A stretch of DNA of 64,000 nucleotides from Lepidostoma basale (taxonomy: Eukaryota > Arthropoda > Insecta > Trichoptera > Lepidostomatidae): assembly GCA_022606425.2 (NCBI GenBank), contig JAHDVF020000734.1, positions 1,054,001-1,118,000 of the forward strand, written 5' to 3'. Shown piece by piece: positions 56,955-64,000 of the stretch. The notes under the pieces were generated by a model. The model searched no databases, was not told where the DNA came from, and saw nothing but the letters and a program-made list of their open reading frames with translations. Position 1 is the stretch's first letter. The number at the start of each line of letters is the position of its first letter. Position numbers and translations under genes: made by a program.

Positions 56955-57040
56955 CATTATGATAATAATAATAATAAATTGGATAATTTATAAAGCGCCA
57001 TTTTTATGAATGACTCATCTCAAGGGCGCTGTACATTACT
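56955..57040 (-). mobile_element. CR1/L2-like LINE 3' end
   Basis: (ATA)n followed by TTTATAAAGCGCCATTTTTA and CTCATCTCAAGGGCGCTGTA, matching 12.3 kb. About 85 bp. Confidence 0.6.
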
Positions 57041-57229
57041 ACAGTATTGTACCGTAAATGAAAGTCATTTCTTGTTGAAGATCTCGGTCAAAGTAAGCTG
57101 CTTGACTATCATCACCAGTGGACAGGTGGCTTCGCGGAGGGAAGGACAATAGCGCGCATAGACAGAATCATTATTTTGCAAATCGTAGTACGTTTGCGTA
57201 TTAATCTTTTTTCATCTGAAATTTTGAAA

Positions 57230-57287
57230 GTGATTCGGATAATCGCTTTCAGATAGTCGGAGTTCGGATAATTGGACTTCTACTGTA
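57230..57287. mobile_element. Tigger/pogo terminal repeat
   Basis: CGGATAATTGGACTTCTACTG then TA: the reversed CAGTAGAAGTCCAATTATCC end typical of Tigger. The other end was not found. Confidence 0.5.
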
Positions 57288-57329
57288 TACCGGTAAGATA
57301 CAAGATTACGATGTTTAGAAAAATACCCC

Positions 57330-57460
57330 CGTTGTGCAGCTAGCTTCATTTTCATTTTAAAAAATTGGTTTTAAACTGCATTTGGCTACATTTACAGCTC
57401 AGACAGATAGTCCCAGTTCATCATAATAATACATACAATTTAGTAGTAAGGAACTTTAAT
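57330..57460. repeat. Arm of the 23.1-kb long-inverted-repeat MITE
   Basis: CCCCCGTTGTGC, AAAAAATTGGTTTTAAACTG, GGCTACATTTACAGCTCAGA, TTCATCATAATAATAC, in the same order as 23.4 kb. Confidence 0.5.
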
Positions 57461-57469
57461 ATATTGCCG

Positions 57470-60360
57470 AGCCATTATTTGAACGTTTTGTGCATAAATT
57501 AATTGATCGCCAAGGGACCTCTCGAGTTCTCGCGGAGACCATCTCCTGATCGGATCCACGTTAGCTTAATCGGTCATTAGAAAACCAACGTCGAATTAAA
57601 TCCCAGAAAGGTTTCTAAAATAAAAATGTAAGTTGTTGGACGACAGGCGCGACAGTCACGGTGATGAATACCCAATGAAGCCGGACGCTGGAGTATTTTG
57701 AAGCCGGCTTTTGGAGGAAACTAAACGAATTATTTGTCGCGGAAACAGTTTAAATTTTTTTACAGTACATACTTTAATTAAAGGTGATAAACGTTGATTT
57801 TTGGGAGAAAGTTTTGTCAGTGTTAGTGGAACCCTTCCGAGTCGGAGGCCTAACTGCATTATAATGGAATAATGTAAATAATATATTAAGCGCCGACAAA
57901 GGAGACAAGAATCAAGTATGCAGTTCTCGAACAGGATGCGATTAAGTAGTAAAAATATACTTTATGTATCTACCCCGAACAGCGGTGTAGCTGCAATATT
58001 CCACGATCATATGATGTAACTCGAGTATTGAAAGTGAATTTTAGCCACTAGGAGATAAAAATAGTATCAAACGTGTATAATAAATTGTATCCTAATAGAC
58101 GACGGCGAGTATTGTGGTTGGTCTAATATTATGTAATGAATAGAGCAACGAGTTTTGGCAGCGCGCGATGAAATCTTCAGGAAGGTTGCCCAACGGCTGC
58201 ATTCACCTCCAGCTGTGTCCCAACAATCGATGGCACGCTAAATAGTTCATTCCTCAATGAAAGTAAAACAGTATGCGAGATATTGCCATTAAATTGGTCA
58301 AAAGTGTAGCCTCCGGGGCCGGGGGTCCAAATGCCAAATGGCAGTAGTTGGACTAGTCGCCCCGCGCGCAAGGAACGACCTTTCACAACTACCGCCGCAG
58401 AATGTGGCGAGAGACAAAATGGTTATTGTATTATACTTTCTGAGAGGCGGCCTTGGGACACAAAACCGATGAAATTGTCGACATTTCATTATGCATTAGA
58501 ATCGCCGGAATACGGCTTGCACATGCACATGCACAATGCACGCCGCACAATGGCCACGTTTCACAAGCGTTTTCTTTACAATCCGAACGAGCGAGGCACA
58601 ACCGCTGCTTTGAGTTCCTTCAGAATTATGGAATCATAACATAACACTTGACGCGCAATATTTGGAGTGAAATAAGTTTGATGGTCTGGGGAATGTAAAC
58701 CAATAGTTAGAAAGCAGCCTGACTAACGAAAATTACTGTAACGAGGACGCACCTAGCGAAAGAAAAGAGATTATTGAAAGCACTTCCACTAATGGATTGG
58801 GTTGGTAGTGCGTCATTAGAAAAGTGTGAAACGAAATATGTATCAAAATGTTTCGATGTTGCACCACGGCTAATGACCGAGACACGAGGAGTCCGGTAAA
58901 GATAAACATCACCGGTCTAATACTCGTACATGAAAACAATACAGGTATATTATATAGTACATTACATTACATTTCAATTCGAGAGACACGTTTCGTCTTG
59001 ATTTTGCGTTTCAAGTGTGAAAAATAAATATAAGCCAAAACACGCAGCAGTAACAAAAAGCACACACCCCAGACGAGAACATAGTTAGATTAGGATACAC
59101 TTCAGGTATATCGTTTCAACGCATGTCGGTAGCCTGCCTGGGAAGATAAATGTTACGTAGAAACATACTTTGCTCCAGAATATATTACTGTTACCATAAC
59201 AGGCGTTCATATTATTTGACGTGGCACTCTGGTTTGCACAAATTGAATGATAACACGATAAGATAAATTCATTTAGAAAAAAGTGTTATCTATAAGAAAG
59301 CCACGACCACTAAACTTGCGTACAATCCGAATAACAAAAATATTAATTTCCGGGGGGACCCCTCGTGGTCGTGCCGCTGAAAGAAAAATGTGAATCTATT
59401 TGCACAGCCGTCATTACGAACACTTAGAATTCAATTTTATTGTTACTAGCGACACGACACTAATTATATGTGGTCATGTTTACAGGCGAGCGTCTCTATA
59501 CAACCTCGCACGGTGCACGGTGCACTGTGTAGGGATAGAATGAGAAAGAAAACATCGAAACGTATTGAACATCAGATTGTTGATAATTTTATGGATTTGT
59601 TTTCGATTACATGTGGGACACGATATAACTACGTGCTTTTGTAGCGACCAAATAAGTTAACGGGAGAAGAAAAAAATGTTTACGGGCGCAAATTTTACCT
59701 GCGAATTTAGGTCTTTCAGATAAAGTGATCCTTAGGCATTACAGCGGCCGGTAGATCGGACACAATACAGGAACTGCGTGGCCTAGAGCGCTCGCCCGCC
59801 GGAGAAATAAACCTGTATTTTTTTGAAAGGTGAGCTAACGCCATCGTGCATCAAGCACGTGGAATAATCTCCCGGAGCGGAAACTTTAAACGGAATATAG
59901 GCACGCATGAACGATAAACATAGGATATAAACAAATAAATAACAAATATGTCAAAATAGCGAAAACTTGCCGCAAATTTTTGAAATTCGACAAATAAAAA
60001 AAAATAGAGAGAAGAGATTTACAGCATTTGAATATGATAACCAGGCAAATAGAGCGTTCTGATTTACTGTGTGTAAGCGCGATATGAAAAATGTGGAGTC
60101 GTTTAGCACCGGTAGCATAATTTGCCATGTAAGCAGCGCCAGAACAATCTTCGGGCAGTTGATAAGCGAGAGACGAACGGCGCGGCGAAGGTGGAAATGA
60201 GGCAGTCATTGATAACATTATTTTTAATTGGTGACAATAACACATTAGCCAAAACAGCATTGGAAAAGCACGATCACAGGAACAACGAAAGGCCGATATA
60301 CCGCAACATACGGAACACGATTCTGAGCCAGGCGGACCCCTCTGAACGTCGATGTTTTAC
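57470..60360. other. Unique noncoding sequence 5' of AKAP1
   Basis: No gene, RNA or repeat family recognised. The short ORFs present lack family features. Confidence 0.5.
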
Positions 60361-60364
60361 TTAC

Positions 60365-60560
60365 GTGAGTGCATGCACATATTTCTACGGCTCCAGCCGC
60401 ACCCATCGCGAAGATTACTCCCTGTAACGTGCGAATTGTCACTATTTATAACAGACACAGGTGATTGGGAGTGACGGTAAACACGCGGAGGGAGCGAGCG
60501 GGCCGACGGTAACGCTAACCGGCGCACGATGCGCTGGTGACTGAGGACTGAGCGCCGAGA
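60365..60560 (-). promoter_or_regulatory. Candidate promoter / noncoding first exon, possibly of AKAP1
   Basis: The - strand has a strong donor, CTCAC|GTAAGT (exon end 60365). About 80 bases upstream is a TATAAATA box at about 60443-60450. A CpG-rich tract (60,480-60,720) with repeated CAGTC initiator-like motifs near 60,540 lies behind it. A minus-strand ATG reading MGAAGAVEICACTH runs to the donor. If spliced to the AKAP1 acceptor at 54519 it would be a short upstream ORF. Linkage to AKAP1 is inference. Confidence 0.35.
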
Positions 60561-60720
60561 GTTGCGAGCCGCGAGCACGTGGTGCGGCCGGCCGACGTGG
60601 CTCTGGCCGGGGGCCCCGGCCGCGGCATGCCAGCCCGCGACCACCGCGTAGAAAGATAAACTTCTCGCGAGAACGCCATTAGCGTGAGCCACTTATTTCT
60701 ACTCGGTGGCACGGTTTTGA
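60480..60720. promoter_or_regulatory. CpG-rich island
   Basis: Dense CG dinucleotides (GGCCGGCCGACG, GGGGGCCCCGGCCGCGG). Adjacent to the TATA-like box and donor at 60.36-60.45 kb, so likely a promoter. The strand it serves is uncertain; minus is favoured by the donor. Confidence 0.45.
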
Positions 60721-63700
60721 TAGGTTTACGTGACATCGCTTGACCGATATGGCCATCTAGTTTATTTGAATACAAATAGTTTGTATATTACTTGACAATG
60801 TTAGCAAAATGGAGACACATAATGAAAAGACTTAAGTGATCAAATGTATGCAATTTCATCCTTAGAAAGAGAAAACAAAATATTATACGAGGTGTCCGAG
60901 CGGAGTAGTAGTCGCGGGTTTATCAATCACCTGGGCTGACCTTCCCAGAGTTGAGACACCGATGAATGGAGGGAATTTTGAATTGCACCTACTCGCGATT
61001 CTCACGCAGCACCGCGCTGCCGCATCACGGGTCGTTCTCCTGCACCTCCTGTACGCGCTTCTCACGGGCCGGCCTCCTGCACCTCCTGTACGGGGTGCGT
61101 GGCGCGTGGTGCATACATCTTGTATCTATAGTGCTCTCGACACTCGACAAGTTATGATGGTAAATGGATAAATAAACATCGCGTAACGCAATCGTAATTA
61201 TATTATACTTCAGTCGCAACACAAACTGGAGGACCGCTCAAAATATTCCAAACATAAACGGTGTATTTATTGCCGTATGTTTGTTGTTATTATGGAAATT
61301 ACTAATCAGTGCAAAGATAACCTGCAAATGTAACAACGTAAGGCCTTGCGCATCAGCAAACTTTTTATAAAATGAAATGAGTATATTGAAATGAATAATG
61401 GCGGCTAAAGCCACGCTTGGGCGTGTAAATCCAGTTCTAAAATCTGATTGCACTATCAGACATCGGACGAGGCGGACACGAATTAGAAACGCGGGCTGAG
61501 GCAAGTCCATAGAAAGTATAAGAAAAAATGCTCCAGATTCCACTAATAGCCGTGATATGTCGCCGGGTTATGTAACTAATCGGACCACCAATAAGTACTC
61601 GCATCGAGGGAAACCGGACTGGGAAGAACATGTGATTCTAGATATACTATTCTTGCTTTTATTTTGCCGCGGCGACACTAGTACATGCAAATCAACATTG
61701 TATTATATTAGCGATGCTACAAAAATACTCAGCAGTAGTAATAATATAACGATATACGTCCGAAGCCTGAAATCCAAAAAATTTCAAAAAAAATTAATTA
61801 TGTATTGATGTTTCAAATATTGTGGTCTGTACAATTGCAATTGCGGAGCCTTGACGTCTGCTTGCTTATCTTTCGCCATAAAACTATTTTTATTATGCGA
61901 GTTAAAAACAACCATAATAGAAAACAAATGTCAGAAAAACTTGGGGAGTGAACTGTTCCCGTTAACGGAACACCCAAGGCTAACTATTAGATATGAACTA
62001 ACACTGTCCGACCACACACTTCTTCAAATCTTTTCTCCAGCAGACTATCGTATTTGGTACTTAGCACATTATTTAGAAAAAAAACGATGATTATAAATGC
62101 TGAGACGAATGAGGATTTTTTTAAATTGTTGAGAAAATGATTTCCTCTTTGGCAAAATAGAATAGAATCTGACACAGCAGCGCAACGTAATAACGATCGA
62201 AACTGACTTTGTGGACATGCAAAATAGTAAAATAATACGATAAAAAATTAGATGACGAAGAGCAATTTATTTGTTTTTGTGGCAAGAGAAATGATGAGAG
62301 CAGTTAGCCTGCAATAATTCTCTTTATGCAAGCAGTGAACACGACTGGCATATTAGAAAAACGCCCGTGGCGAGGTCTAGATATGTCTTTCATTTGATAT
62401 TCGAATGTTGTTTGGCAGCAAAAAACTGCGCAGTCTGCGATTCGCAAGTAACGGTCCGCGTGATGCCGAAAGTGCTTCGGCGGACTCGGCGCTTCCATCT
62501 CCTTTTCCTCGCGATCAGCCGCTGGAGGGGCTGTGAGAAACGAGTAATACTATTACCGAGGTATGGCACCTTACGCACATCAATAATATTCATATTCTGG
62601 GATCTTAGGTAGATTCAGAAATAAAGCCAATTCTAAAGATTTTTTCCTATTAGGGTAACGTTTTCAAAATTACTACAATGGTAAAAATAAGGGTTGATTT
62701 ACAAGGAAGAGAAACTCAGTCATATAATAGAAACAGGTAAGTTTGTTTTCGTGTCTACCGAGAAATTCATAACGGAGGAACCATCCAGGCGTTTCTGGTG
62801 CAATAGAGCGCACACTATTTCTAAATTCTTCGGGCGAAGACATCCTAAGCTGTATTGACCCGAAAGGAAAGTGTAGTGGACGGGTCGATGGTCTGTAACA
62901 AAAAAATCCAAAAACTACGTCGTGCATGGAGAAGCTAGTGATTTTCATAGGCAACAAGTCTGGGCTCAAATGGAATGTCAGAACAAATCATATACAACGG
63001 GTGTCTTCAACTACTGTCATTATCAGCACAAAATTGCAGAGAATTTTATGTTAATAATACACATTTGAAAATTGAAATTTGCAAAAGGAGATGTGGACAA
63101 ACAGATTTCGAAATCAATTCAAGAAAAAAAAAAGGTTACATATAATACTATGCATGCAAGTTTATGTACGTGGCGCATTCGATTCATAACACAGTATTCG
63201 GGATCAGTTAAGAATTAGAATTGAAGGGCTCAAGTCGAACATAGAACTAATATCTAGTCCAGGAGAGGTTCAAGCCCTGGGACCCGAATCCCAAAATTCA
63301 CAGTGGTCACAAATTGGAAAGTTAGATACCGATATTTTGAAGTCACTTCCAAGAATAATAACAAATTTGCAGAAATAAATAGCTGTTTGATGTAGGTAAA
63401 GGTTGGTACGTATCTGCCATACCTGGTGGCGTTGCAATATTACAGCAACTGTATCATGTTATTGGGATCGCGGATATGATGATCGGCAGCAGGGAGGAGT
63501 GCACATCTTCGATAATTGGGTATCTAGCTACTCACTCATCGGCAAGAGCCCGATCCGTCAGGTCGTTGCAATTATTTTGTCTTGTGTCACGTTTGATTGC
63601 GTCACTCGGATTGTTTGGCGATTCCCACCGCGTCGTGATCGGTTCATTCCGGGGCCGCGGCCGGTGGGGAATCTCTAGCTCTAGCTCTAGCTCCCGAGAC

Positions 63701-64000
63701 GAAGCGCGGAGAGAATCGCTTACCATTCAACGGTGAAAATCGACCCGCTTGCTATACCATCATAGCGGCTAGCGGACTACTCCACCAATTAGCTTTGAGG
63801 CATACCACACGGCTGTATTGAGGGGAAACCCCATATTCAAATTTCTACAAAATATCATGTATATTGCAATAATATACGGTAACTTGATTTATATACTAAA
63901 TATGATCACAAGACACGACATATTAAGAAACGAAAACTAGCTTCAAACGGTTGAGAGGTAACACCGATGTCGAAACAAGTGTAAACCACCTCAAGAAAGC
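60721..64000. other. Intergenic sequence with GC-rich patches
   Basis: GC-rich patches at 61,010-61,110 (with a 20-bp unit CCTCCTGCACCTCCTGTACG partly repeated) and 63,570-63,740 (with GCTCTAGCTCTAGCTC). A minus donor-like GAATG|GTAAGC is near 63,721. No coding gene could be supported. Confidence 0.4.

Noticed and set aside
58331..58639. 102-codon plus-strand ORF
   Set aside because: No splice context, promoter or recognisable motif; composition like the flanking noncoding DNA.

Overview
The window is nuclear DNA from an insect. It is AT-rich and dominated by introns and transposons, with two split genes arranged tail to tail. The NADPH-cytochrome P450 reductase (CPR) and the AKAP1 homologue both read as full-length insect proteins. 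The mobile elements are arthropod types: several LINE families, mariner, Tigger/pogo, piggyBac, hAT and tRNA-derived SINEs. The order cannot be fixed from sequence alone. The large introns and the CPR N-terminus lean towards a hemipteran, perhaps planthopper-like, but this is only an impression.

Layout: 1-8.3 kb is intergenic or 5' flank. It holds nested hAT-type elements, LINE fragments, a SINE and a decayed transposon-associated ORF. CPR lies on the + strand at 8374-24405, with 12 coding exons and 11 introns. Joined at GT-AG junctions the exons give an unbroken 677-residue protein. Its introns carry LINE fragments, hAT and Tigger miniature elements, a foldback element, a SINE and a nested pair of MITEs. 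From 25 to 36.7 kb there is a transposon-rich gap between the gene 3' ends. It holds a SINE, LINEs, a piggyBac deletion derivative with TTAA ends, foldback elements, a Tigger fragment, a TTAA MITE, a 248-bp MITE and a mariner deletion derivative. AKAP1 (yu/spoonbill type mitochondrial A-kinase anchor protein) lies on the - strand at 54483-41222, with 7 coding exons giving a 628-residue protein. Its 3' untranslated region probably extends below 41.2 kb. Its introns carry LINE copies, two SINEs, an approximately 330-bp TA microsatellite, a foldback element and a GC-rich MITE. From 54.5 to 64 kb is 5' flank or first intron of AKAP1. It holds a large foldback element, a 115-codon ORF with its own polyadenylation signals, several CpG-rich islands and a strong splice donor that could mark AKAP1's first exon near 60.4 kb.

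The two genes do not form a pathway. CPR supplies electrons to microsomal P450s at the endoplasmic reticulum. AKAP1 tethers PKA, and probably RNA-protein complexes, at the outer mitochondrial membrane. They are simply neighbours. The most unusual content is in the mobile DNA: a 248-bp MITE present twice with perfect length conservation and the same 4-bp target, one copy nested inside another inverted-repeat element; a three-level nest of elements at 1.1-2.5 kb; and a set of foldback elements that share a CGAAAC motif.
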